Source: JAAFIP01 sp043769005
GTDB lineage: Bacteria > Pseudomonadota > Gammaproteobacteria > Burkholderiales > Burkholderiaceae_C
NCBI GenBank assembly: GCA_043769005.1
Contig: JAYVJV010000053.1
Span: 1 to 25,948, forward strand
Direction of reading: 5' to 3'
DNA: 25,948 nt
In this document: in pieces, positions 6,655-13,564 of the stretch
Numbering within the stretch: the stretch's first letter is position 1
Layout of the letters: the number at the start of each line of letters is the position of its first letter
The notes under the pieces: generated by a model
Told to the model about the DNA's origin: nothing
The model's input: only the letters and a program-made list of their open reading frames with translations
Database searches by the model: none
Translations under genes and position numbers: made by a program

Positions 6655-7476
6655 ATGCTGATCCACCCCCAAATCAACCCCGTCGCCTTGCAACTCGGCC
6701 CTTTGGCCATCCACTGGTATGGCCTGACCTACTTGGCAGCCTTTGGCCTGTTCATGTTTTTGGGCATCCGGCGCTTGCAGCACCAGCCCTTTGCCTCAAT
6801 ACGGGGCGCTGGGGCCTGGAGCCGCAAAGATGTAGAGGACATTCTTTTTCTGGGGGTCATGGGGGTGGTGCTGGGCGGGCGTTTGGGCTATTGCCTGTTT
6901 TACAAGCCTGCCTATTACGCATCCCATCCGTTGGAGGTTTTTTATGTCTGGCAGGGGGGTATGAGCTTTCACGGCGGCATGCTGGGCGTGGTGGTGGCGG
7001 AGATCTGGTTTGCCTGGTCACGCAAACGGCCACTGTTGCAGGTGGCTGACTTTGTGGCTCCCTGTGTGCCCACCGGGCTGATGATGGGACGCATTGGCAA
7101 CTTCATCAATGGCGAGCTGTGGGGCAGGGTGGCCGACCCCACGCTGCCCTGGGGCATGGTGTTCCGAGGTGCGGGCGATGCGCCGCGCCACCCGTCACAG
7201 GTTTACCAGATGCTGATGGAAGGCTTGCTGCTGTTTATCTTGCTGTGGCTGTATGCGCGCAAAGAGCGCAAGCCGGGCCAGGTGGCAGCGGCATTTTTGG
7301 TGCTGTATGGCATCTTCCGCTTCATCGCCGAGTTCTTCCGTGAGCCCGACGCGCACCTGGGCCTGCTCAGTCTGGGGATGACGATGGGGCAATGGCTGTG
7401 CGTGCCGATGATTCTGGGGGGCGCGGCGTTGTGGCTCTGGGCACAGTCACCCCAGCGGGCGGGTGTGAAGCGCTGA
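6655..7476 (+). CDS. lgt: Prolipoprotein diacylglyceryl transferase
   Basis: Transfers diacylglycerol from phosphatidylglycerol to the lipobox cysteine of prolipoproteins, the first step of lipoprotein maturation, in the inner membrane. The 273-residue product has several membrane helices. Family motifs are HGGMLG (H106-G111), which includes the essential His, and GRIGNFINGE (R146 corresponding to the essential Arg of E. coli Lgt), followed by PRHPSQVYQ. The ATG at 6655 gives the standard start (NPVALQLGPLAIHWYG). No ribosome binding site is evident and a perfect palindrome occupies the leader. It is divergent from the OmpA-fusion gene. Confidence 0.96.
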   Translation: MLIHPQINPVALQLGPLAIHWYGLTYLAAFGLFMFLGIRRLQHQPFASIRGAGAWSRKDVEDILFLGVMGVVLGGRLGYCLFYKPAYYASHPLEVFYVWQGGMSFHGGMLGVVVAEIWFAWSRKRPLLQVADFVAPCVPTGLMMGRIGNFINGELWGRVADPTLPWGMVFRGAGDAPRHPSQVYQMLMEGLLLFILLWLYARKERKPGQVAAAFLVLYGIFRFIAEFFREPDAHLGLLSLGMTMGQWLCVPMILGGAALWLWAQSPQRAGVKR

Positions 7477-7498
7477 AAGCCTGGATACGCAGTCCATA

Positions 7499-7556
7499 GA
7501 CGCTATATATTTAGTAGCTGCTTACACTATATTTTATTGAGCTGTGGCTATTTTTC
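7499..7556 (+). repeat. Dispersed repeat, copy 2 (intergenic, lgt to Bug gene)
   Basis: Core AGCTGCTTACAC (7516-7527; G to A relative to other copies) followed by TATATTTTATTGAGCT. TAGT before and ACTA after the core can pair, so the flanking stem is kept despite the base change. Confidence 0.85.
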
Positions 7557-7746
7557 ATGATAAATCTGGGCCATGCAGCGGAGGCTGCATCAAGGTAAGC
7601 CCGCATGGTGTTTCTACGCACCTGCCAGCGCCGAAATCTCCCCATAATCCAGCATGTATTTGACTTGGCTGGGGCGCCCCTAGTGCTTTGTATCCCTGTG
7701 CGCCACAGACACCCGCAGTTCAATTTTTTTCATCAGAAAGAGATCC

Positions 7747-8736
7747 ATGACACACCACACGTTTGCCCGCCGCACCGTATTGCAGATGGCCGCTGCCAGC
7801 GCCGCCAGCATTAGCCTGGGCAGTTACGCCCAGTCGGCCTGGCCTGCCAAGCCGGTCACCTTGGTGGTGCCCTTTCCGGCAGGTGGTGGCACCGATGCCT
7901 TTGCCCGGCCCTTGAGCGCGCAGTTTGCCAAAAACACTGGCAAACAACTCGTCATCGATAACAAAGGCGGCGCAGGGGGCACCCTGGGTGCATCGGTTGC
8001 AGCCAAGGCTGCCAACGACGGCTACACCTTCTTCATGGGTGCCGTACACCACGCCATTGCCCCCAGCATGTACGCCAAGCTGGACTACAACATCGAAACC
8101 GACCTGGTGCCCCTGGTGCTGGCCGCCGTAGTGCCCCAGGTGCTGGTGGTCAATCCTAAAAAAGTGCCGGTTGAAAATTTCAAGGAATTTGTCGCGTTTG
8201 TGAAAAAGAACCCCGGCAGGCTGAACTACGGCTCGGCGGGTGGCGGCACCTCGCACCATCTGGCGGGCGAGCTGTTCAAGCTGCAAACCGGCACTTTTAT
8301 TACCCACATTCCCTACCGTGGTGCAGGCCCGGCGCTGCAAGACCTGATTGCAGGCCAGGTGGACATGATGTTTGACGGGCTGGGTTCGTCGGCAGGCCAT
8401 ATCAAGGGCGGCCGCATCAAGGCGCTGATGGTGTCGGGCAGCAAACGTAACCCCGCCTTCCCCGACGTGCCCTGCGCCGCCGAGCTGGGCCTGCCCGACT
8501 ACACCGTCACCACCTGGTACGGCGTGTGGGGCAGCAAGGGCATGCCCGCCGAGGCGCAAACCCGCGCTACTGAAGAGATTCGCAAAGCTCTGAGCGGTGA
8601 CGAGCTCAAAACCATCTGGGCTAACCAGGGTGCCGAGTTTCCCAACACCACACCAGCGCAGTTTGCCGCGTTTTTGAATGCGGACATCAAGCGCTGGGCC
8701 AGCGTAGTCAAGGCCTCGGGAGCCAAGCTGGATTAA
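7747..8736 (+). CDS. Bug-family (TctC-like) periplasmic solute receptor
   Basis: Periplasmic substrate-binding protein of the Bordetella-uptake-gene family, used with tripartite tricarboxylate transporters for carboxylates and related small molecules. The 329-residue precursor starts with a twin-arginine-type leader (ARRTVLQMAAASAA, R8-R9) with likely cleavage after SYA. Family hallmarks follow: WPAKPVTLVVPFPAGGGTDAFAR, the NYGSAGGGTSHHLAGE loop, THIPYRGAGPALQDLIAGQVD and the WYGVWGSKGMP segment. AGAAAGAGA upstream is a weak ribosome binding site. No TctA/TctB membrane partners are nearby; the next gene is malonyl-CoA ligase, which suggests but does not prove a malonate-like ligand. Confidence 0.92.
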   Translation: MTHHTFARRTVLQMAAASAASISLGSYAQSAWPAKPVTLVVPFPAGGGTDAFARPLSAQFAKNTGKQLVIDNKGGAGGTLGASVAAKAANDGYTFFMGAVHHAIAPSMYAKLDYNIETDLVPLVLAAVVPQVLVVNPKKVPVENFKEFVAFVKKNPGRLNYGSAGGGTSHHLAGELFKLQTGTFITHIPYRGAGPALQDLIAGQVDMMFDGLGSSAGHIKGGRIKALMVSGSKRNPAFPDVPCAAELGLPDYTVTTWYGVWGSKGMPAEAQTRATEEIRKALSGDELKTIWANQGAEFPNTTPAQFAAFLNADIKRWASVVKASGAKLD

Positions 8737-8761
8737 GTCTGTGCCAGAGTGCCTGTTTATC

Positions 8762-8820
8762 TATTAAATCAGCCTCTAGCCCAATAAAATAGAGCGTAAG
8801 CAGCTATTGAAAAAATAGCA
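8762..8820 (-). repeat. Dispersed repeat, copy 3 (intergenic, Bug gene to matB)
   Basis: Inverted copy with core GCGTAAGCAGCT at 8794-8805. It includes the full right arm AAATCAGCCTCTAGCCCAAT, shared base for base with copy 5 at 18528-18547. Confidence 0.9.
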
Positions 8821-8891
8821 TTTACCGGGCCTGCCCTGCCCGGTAACTGCATGCTAAAACCTAAAAATGCGGCCCTGTGCATGAGACAACG

Positions 8892-10433
8892 ATGACCAAT
8901 GCCAACCTGTACGCCCACCTGCGCGCCCACTTCCCCGCTGACCTGAACAGCACGGCTGTCGAAACGGACAACGGACTGCACTACTCCTGGCGCGACCTGG
9001 ACCGTGCCAGCGCCATGCTGGCCAACTTGCTGGCTTCGCTCAAGCTGCCGCCGGGCGCACGCATCGCTGTACAGGTAGAAAAATCTGTCGAGGCCATGAT
9101 GCTGTATTTGGCCACGCTGCGTGCAGGCTATGTGTTTTTGCCGCTCAACACCGCCTACCAAAGCGCCGAGATCGAATACTTCATCGCAGATGCCCAGCCC
9201 GCCGTCGTGGTGTGCAGCAGCAAAAACTTTGGCTGGGTGAGCAAAATCGCCTTCAAACACGGCACGCAAAACGTCTTTACCCTGGACGATGACCGCACGG
9301 GTAGCCTGCTCCAGCGTGCCGCTCATTGCTCTGATAATCATAGCTGCTTACGCTCGTCAGATAAGGACTTGGCGGCTATTTTGTACACCAGTGGCACCAC
9401 CGGGCGCAGCAAAGGGGCCATGCTCAGCCACGGCAATATGCTGTCCAACGCCCTCACGCTGAAAAGCTACTGGGGTTGGAAGCCGGGAGATGTGCTCATC
9501 CACGCGCTGCCCATCTTCCATGTGCATGGACTGTTTGTCGCCATCCACGGCGCTCTGTTGAACGGCAGCACCATGATTTGGCTGGCCAAGTTTGACCTCA
9601 AGCTGGCCATTGCCCATATGCAGCGCGCCACGGTATTCATGGGTGTGCCTACCCTGTATGTGCGCATGTTGGCCGAGCCGTCGCTCACCCAAGCTGCCAC
9701 GCACAACATGCGTCTGTTCATCGCAGGCTCGGCCCCGCTGCTCAAAGAAACCTTTGAGGCCTGGCAGGCCAAAACCGGCCATACGATTTTGGAGCGCTAC
9801 GGCATGAGCGAGACGGTCATGCTCACCTCCAATCCCTATGCCGCAGACAGCCGCTATAAAAACCAAAGCGAGCGACGCGCTGCCACCGTGGGCTTCCCAC
9901 TACCTGGTGTGGGCCTGCGTATTTGTGGTGACGACAACCAGCCACTGAAAACCAATGATATTGGCGCTATCCAGGTCAAAGGCCCCAATGTGTTTGCAGG
10001 CTACTGGCGCATGCCCGAGAAGACGGCAGAAGAGTTTACGAAGGACGATTACTTTAAAACCGGCGATGTCGGCAAAATAGATGAACGCGGCTATATACAC
10101 ATCGTGGGCCGCAGTAAAGATCTCATCATTAGTGGTGGCTACAACGTCTACCCCGCCGAGATTGAGGGCTATATCAACGACATGCCCGGCGTGGCCGAGA
10201 GCGCCCTGGTGGGTGTGCCGCACCCCGACTTTGGCGAGGTGGGCGTAGCGGTGGTGATTGCCAAACCCGGTGCCAGCGTCAACGCCGGGGCGATTCTGGC
10301 TGCACTCAAATCCCAGTTGGCTAACTTCAAAATCCCCAAACGCTGCGAGGTCGTGCCTGAGCTGCCGCGCAACACCATGGGCAAGGTACAAAAAAATGTG
10401 CTGCGTGAGCAGTACAAAGCGCTGTTTAGCTAG
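8892..10433 (+). CDS. matB: Malonyl-CoA ligase (malonyl-CoA synthetase)
   Basis: AMP-forming acyl-CoA synthetase that activates malonate to malonyl-CoA. The 513-residue product has the P-loop YTSGTTGRSKG (165-175), the HALPIFHVHGLF segment typical of MatB, LERYGMSET (A5 motif), the YFKTGDVGKIDERGYIHIVGRSKDLIISGGYNVYP hinge region and a C-terminal NTMGKVQKNVLR with the catalytic Lys. Residues about 145-155 (CSDNHSCLRSS) are encoded by copy 4 of the dispersed repeat and look foreign, just before the P-loop. The ATG at 8892 is preferred over an in-frame GTG at 8877. Its stop overlaps the convergent SMR gene by 8 bases. MatB is best supported by the HVHGLF region; another small-acid ligase remains possible. 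Confidence 0.88.
   Translation: MTNANLYAHLRAHFPADLNSTAVETDNGLHYSWRDLDRASAMLANLLASLKLPPGARIAVQVEKSVEAMMLYLATLRAGYVFLPLNTAYQSAEIEYFIADAQPAVVVCSSKNFGWVSKIAFKHGTQNVFTLDDDRTGSLLQRAAHCSDNHSCLRSSDKDLAAILYTSGTTGRSKGAMLSHGNMLSNALTLKSYWGWKPGDVLIHALPIFHVHGLFVAIHGALLNGSTMIWLAKFDLKLAIAHMQRATVFMGVPTLYVRMLAEPSLTQAATHNMRLFIAGSAPLLKETFEAWQAKTGHTILERYGMSETVMLTSNPYAADSRYKNQSERRAATVGFPLPGVGLRICGDDNQPLKTNDIGAIQVKGPNVFAGYWRMPEKTAEEFTKDDYFKTGDVGKIDERGYIHIVGRSKDLIISGGYNVYPAEIEGYINDMPGVAESALVGVPHPDFGEVGVAVVIAKPGASVNAGAILAALKSQLANFKIPKRCEVVPELPRNTMGKVQKNVLREQYKALFS
9325..9356 (+). repeat. Dispersed repeat, copy 4 (inside matB)
   Basis: Core AGCTGCTTACGC (9342-9353) with left arm TTGCTCTGATAATCAT; the right arm is missing. 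It is read in a different frame from the copies in folP and the EamA gene, giving NHSCLRSS. Truncation of the right arm avoids the in-frame TAG that the full element would supply. Confidence 0.85.
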
Positions 10434-10797
10434 CGGCCTGCAAGCGCGATGCGCTGTGCAAACCCATCACACCGATGAATATCAGGGTGATGCTGATCAG
10501 CTTGAGCGCTGTGCCCGGCTCTTTGAAAAAGTAAATGCCAATAAATGCGGTGGCTACCGTGCCCACGCCCGACCATACGGCGTAGGTGATGCTCAGGTCT
10601 AGTGTTTTGGTGGCAAAGGTGTTGCAGGTAAAGGCCAGTCCATAAAAGGCAAACATCAGCACCGATGGCACGAGGTTGGTAAAACCATGCGACAGCTTCA
10701 TGCAGGTGGTGCCCGCCACTTCTAAAGCGATAGCCACAGACAGCAAAGCCCACGCCTGGCCAAGGGTGGGCGTGAAGGTGAGTAAGATTTTGAACAA
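10426..10797 (-). CDS. Small multidrug resistance (SMR/EmrE-like) efflux protein
   Basis: Inner-membrane drug/proton antiporter of four helices. The ~123-residue product has the SMR signature AIALEVAGTTCMKLS, with the conserved membrane-embedded Glu (E26 in this numbering), and the helix-3 motif TYAVWSGVGTVATA followed by KEPGTALKLISITLIFIGVMGL. The start is uncertain. The frame has no ATG near the expected N-terminus; a TTG at 10797 gives a slightly long N-terminus, and a TTG just upstream of helix 1 is possible. It ends 8 bases inside the convergent matB gene, and its 5' end lies only 48 bp from the divergent methyltransferase. The EmrE/QacE branch is more likely than the guanidinium exporter branch. 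Confidence 0.85.
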   Translation of the reverse strand: MFKILLTFTPTLGQAWALLSVAIALEVAGTTCMKLSHGFTNLVPSVLMFAFYGLAFTCNTFATKTLDLSITYAVWSGVGTVATAFIGIYFFKEPGTALKLISITLIFIGVMGLHSASRLQAAS

Positions 10798-10845
10798 GAT
10801 GTTAGACAATCTAAAGGCAATACCGCCATTGTCACTGATCCTGCC

Positions 10846-11478
10846 GTGCCTACCACCCAGAATAACGAAATATCCATCCGCAAGTACAGCGCCAAAGCGG
10901 TGCAGTACGACGCATCGGCCGAGTTCACCATGCCCCTGCGCAAGCGCGCCATCGCCTTGCTTACATTGCGACCGGGCGACGTGGTGCTGGACGTAGGCGC
11001 TGGTACCGGCCTGAGCTACGACTTGCTGTTGCAAGCCGTAGGCCCCACAGGTAAGGTGCTGGCGTTTGAGCAAAGCCCCGAGATGTTTGCACTCGCCCAA
11101 GCGCGGGTACAGCGTGCCGCGTGGCCCAATGTATGGCACACCTGCGCCAGCGCAGAGAACGTTGCTCTGCCTGAAAAAGTGGATGCCATTTTGTTTAACT
11201 ACGTCCACGACATCTCGCGTTGCCCGCAGGCCATTGCCAACATCGTGCAGCAAGCCAAGGCCGGCGCGCGTGTGGCGATGGCGGGCATGAAGTTTTTCCC
11301 CTGGTGGACGGGGCCACTCAACCTGCTGGCCTGGTCTAAAAATCGCCCATACAACGCCTGCCCCGCCGATCTGTGGACCCCTTGGGACTTCGTGCAAAGC
11401 CACTGCACTGCGTTTGAGCGCCAAAGCACGCAGTGGGGCATGGGCTATCTGGCATCGGGTCGACTCAAACCTGTGTAG
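10846..11478 (+). CDS. Class I SAM-dependent methyltransferase
   Basis: A 210-residue methyltransferase of the UbiE/Methyltransf_11 type. SAM-binding motif I is VVLDVGAGTG at residues 46-55, with a downstream acidic residue in VLAFEQSPEMFALA and a motif II/III region (DAILFNYVHDISRCPQAI). The substrate is not apparent. The N-terminal YSAKAVQYDASAEFTMPLR resembles small-molecule methyltransferases. It starts at a GTG (10846) without a clear ribosome binding site. Divergent from the SMR gene, it ends 4 bases before the convergent universal stress gene. Confidence 0.82.
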   Translation: MPTTQNNEISIRKYSAKAVQYDASAEFTMPLRKRAIALLTLRPGDVVLDVGAGTGLSYDLLLQAVGPTGKVLAFEQSPEMFALAQARVQRAAWPNVWHTCASAENVALPEKVDAILFNYVHDISRCPQAIANIVQQAKAGARVAMAGMKFFPWWTGPLNLLAWSKNRPYNACPADLWTPWDFVQSHCTAFERQSTQWGMGYLASGRLKPV

Positions 11479-11482
11479 GCTG

Positions 11483-11923
11483 TTAACGCAGCACCAGCAC
11501 CGCAATATGCGAGTGCGTGAGCACGTCCAGGGTCTCGCTGCCCAGCAGCAGACGCGAGAATCCTTTGCGCCCATGCGAGGCCATCACAATCAAATCACAT
11601 TTGTGTTTTTTAGCCGCACCGATGATGCTTTGTGCCACCTCGCCATGACCGAGAACTGTTGAGGTTTTTACATGCTGCGCATGGGCCTGCTGTTGCACCG
11701 CATCTACCACCGCTTGCGCCTGCTCGCTCCATTCCTTCTCAATCCGTTGGGTCTCTGCCGGGGTGAGCACCACGGCACCTTCAAAATACATGCTCGGATA
11801 GCGCGGCACCGCCATGTAAGCCACCACATGGGCATTGAGCTTGGCTGCCAGCGCAATGCCGTTGGTGACTGCCTTTTTTGACAGCGTTGTGCCGTCGGTG
11901 CAAATTAAAATTCGTTCATACAT
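11483..11923 (-). CDS. Universal stress protein (UspA family), FNR-box controlled
   Basis: A 146-residue cytoplasmic UspA-domain protein. The N-terminus is YERILICTDGTTLSKKA (Asp in the nucleotide site). The C-terminal ATP-binding pattern GRKG-x6-GSET lies at residues 118-131, so it is likely an ATP-binding type. It aligns without gaps to the 146-residue Usp at 16187-16627 and keeps the unusual YFEGA and LTPAETQRIE stretches, so the two are recent paralogues. A perfect FNR box lies 58 bp upstream (11981-11994) with a plausible -10 (TACGCT at 11953-11958), which points to induction under low oxygen. Confidence 0.93.
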   Translation of the reverse strand: MYERILICTDGTTLSKKAVTNGIALAAKLNAHVVAYMAVPRYPSMYFEGAVVLTPAETQRIEKEWSEQAQAVVDAVQQQAHAQHVKTSTVLGHGEVAQSIIGAAKKHKCDLIVMASHGRKGFSRLLLGSETLDVLTHSHIAVLVLR

Positions 11924-11980
11924 GAAGGGCTCCTGGTAGACGAGGAACCCTCAGCGTACTGGACTTGCGCTGGCGCGGTA

Positions 11981-11994
11981 TTGATCTACATCAA
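11981..11994 (-). promoter_or_regulatory. FNR/ANR box upstream of usp (11483-11923)
   Basis: TTGATCTACATCAA matches the FNR consensus TTGAT-N4-ATCAA at all ten defined positions. Centred about 64 bp before the usp ATG, it fits a class II (-41.5) activator site with the -10 hexamer at 11953-11958. Confidence 0.85.
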
Positions 11995-12063
11995 ACAGCG
12001 AGTCTGTAAAATACCAACGTCCATATCAGCTTGAACCTGCGACAACTCCAGAGGCCCAAGCGC

Positions 12064-13551
12064 TTATAAAAACCCCAAGTTAATCGGATAGCTCGCAGCG
12101 TTTGGCGTACCGAAGTTGCGCAGGTTGGGCAAGATGCCATTCAGCTCGGTGGCTTCCACACCAAACCAGGCGGCCAAGGTGGCGGCGTACTGGTCTACCG
12201 AGGTGCTGGGCACCAGGCGGCCCTGGCCTACGTGCCATTGGTCTTCTGCCGCGCTGCCGTCCCCCGTGCTGACAGGGGGTGGTGTACCGTAAAACGCTTT
12301 GCCTTTGACAGCGCCGCCCACTACAAAATGGTCGCCACCCCAGCCGTGGTCTGACCCATCGCCATTGGAGGTAAGAGTACGACCAAAGTCGGATGCGGTA
12401 AAGGCCGTTACCTCGTTTGCCACACCCAGATTGAAGGTGGTTTGGTAGAAGGCGGTCATAGCCTGGCTTACGCGGGTCATGTTGGTGACGTGGCCTGCCA
12501 GCAGATTGTCGTGCAAGTCAAAGCCGCCTAGTGATACAAAAAATACCTGGCGTTTGGTGCTCAGGCTGGTACGCGCAGCGATCAGGCGGGCCACCATCTT
12601 GAGCTGCCTGGCCAATGCGTTGTTACTCGGTATGCCTGCAAAGGGCGCAAATTCGCCGGTGTTGGCGGCCGCTGCGCTGGCTGTGCCACCAATGCCACCG
12701 TTGATGCTGCCCTCGGCGGTGATGGCGCGTTGCGTGACGCGGTTGTATTCATTTTCCAGCACATCAGTGCGCGCCTGTTGCACCAGGTCGCGCAGTGCGG
12801 TCTTGACCGCGCTAGAGCCGTACACGTCATTGGTTACGCAGTTGATTTTCACAGCACCACCAGGACTGACCTGGTAGGCCAGGGCTTGGTCGCCTGCCAG
12901 GAACACCGCGTTACCGGTAATGGAAATACAGGTAAACAGCGAGCCAGCGCCGTTTGCCGACAGTGCCAAGTCGCCAATATTGCCACCCCAACCGATGGTG
13001 GAGCCTTCGGGCGAGGATGACTGCCAGATAGACTGCTGGTCGTTGTGCGAAAACAGCTTGGGTGGCAATGGGTACAGCGCACGGTTTGATCCCTCATATT
13101 GGGCTTTGGTCACGGGCACCACCAAAGGCCCCACGTTCAGCTGCACCGCCGCTTGACCTGCATTGAACAGACCTGCCAAACCTGCCATGGCTGGGTGCAG
13201 TGCGTATTGCCTGCTGCCTGCTAAGGGTGTGGTGGGCGACAGCACGGTGTTGGCCAGAGTCGCTTGGCCCAGGGCGATGCCGCCCGCAGTACGGCCTGCG
13301 CTGCCGCCGCGCACGGCGCTGTACAAATCGTAGTGGGTGTTGTCATAGGGCACTACGGTGTTCCATTGGTCATTACCGCCGTTTAAAAATACGCAGACCA
13401 GGGCTTTGTAGTCGGTGGCGTTAAAGGCTGCAGCCTCGCCGATAGCGGCCAGGTTGAGTACGGTGGGCAGCGCAACCCCAGTAAAGGCCAGTTGGGCAGA
13501 ACGGCGCAAAAAAGCACGGCGGGTGTGGTCTTGTGGTTGGATGAAGTGCAT
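12064..13551 (-). CDS. DUF1501 protein with a twin-arginine leader
   Basis: A 495-residue exported protein of the DUF1501 family, which is related to sulfatases and alkaline phosphatases but has no assigned reaction. It begins with a leader containing TRRAFLRRSAQLAFTG, then YKALVCVFLNGGNDQWNTVVPYD, the usual family start. LGGFDLHDNL, DFGRTLTSNGDGSDHGWGGDHFVVGG and a late GVEATEL segment match the conserved metal-site-like motifs. CGAGG lies upstream of the ATG. It is 13 bp downstream of the DUF1800 gene, so the two are cotranscribed; this pairing recurs in many bacteria and suggests joint action outside the cytoplasmic membrane. Confidence 0.88.
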   Translation of the reverse strand: MHFIQPQDHTRRAFLRRSAQLAFTGVALPTVLNLAAIGEAAAFNATDYKALVCVFLNGGNDQWNTVVPYDNTHYDLYSAVRGGSAGRTAGGIALGQATLANTVLSPTTPLAGSRQYALHPAMAGLAGLFNAGQAAVQLNVGPLVVPVTKAQYEGSNRALYPLPPKLFSHNDQQSIWQSSSPEGSTIGWGGNIGDLALSANGAGSLFTCISITGNAVFLAGDQALAYQVSPGGAVKINCVTNDVYGSSAVKTALRDLVQQARTDVLENEYNRVTQRAITAEGSINGGIGGTASAAAANTGEFAPFAGIPSNNALARQLKMVARLIAARTSLSTKRQVFFVSLGGFDLHDNLLAGHVTNMTRVSQAMTAFYQTTFNLGVANEVTAFTASDFGRTLTSNGDGSDHGWGGDHFVVGGAVKGKAFYGTPPPVSTGDGSAAEDQWHVGQGRLVPSTSVDQYAATLAAWFGVEATELNGILPNLRNFGTPNAASYPINLGFL

Positions 13552-13564
13552 GGTCTGGCCTCGT

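Noticed and set aside
10798..11574. The long upstream part of the minus-strand frame that ends in the SMR protein
   Set aside because: It is antisense to the methyltransferase and has no SMR-like sequence; only the last ~123 residues form the real protein.
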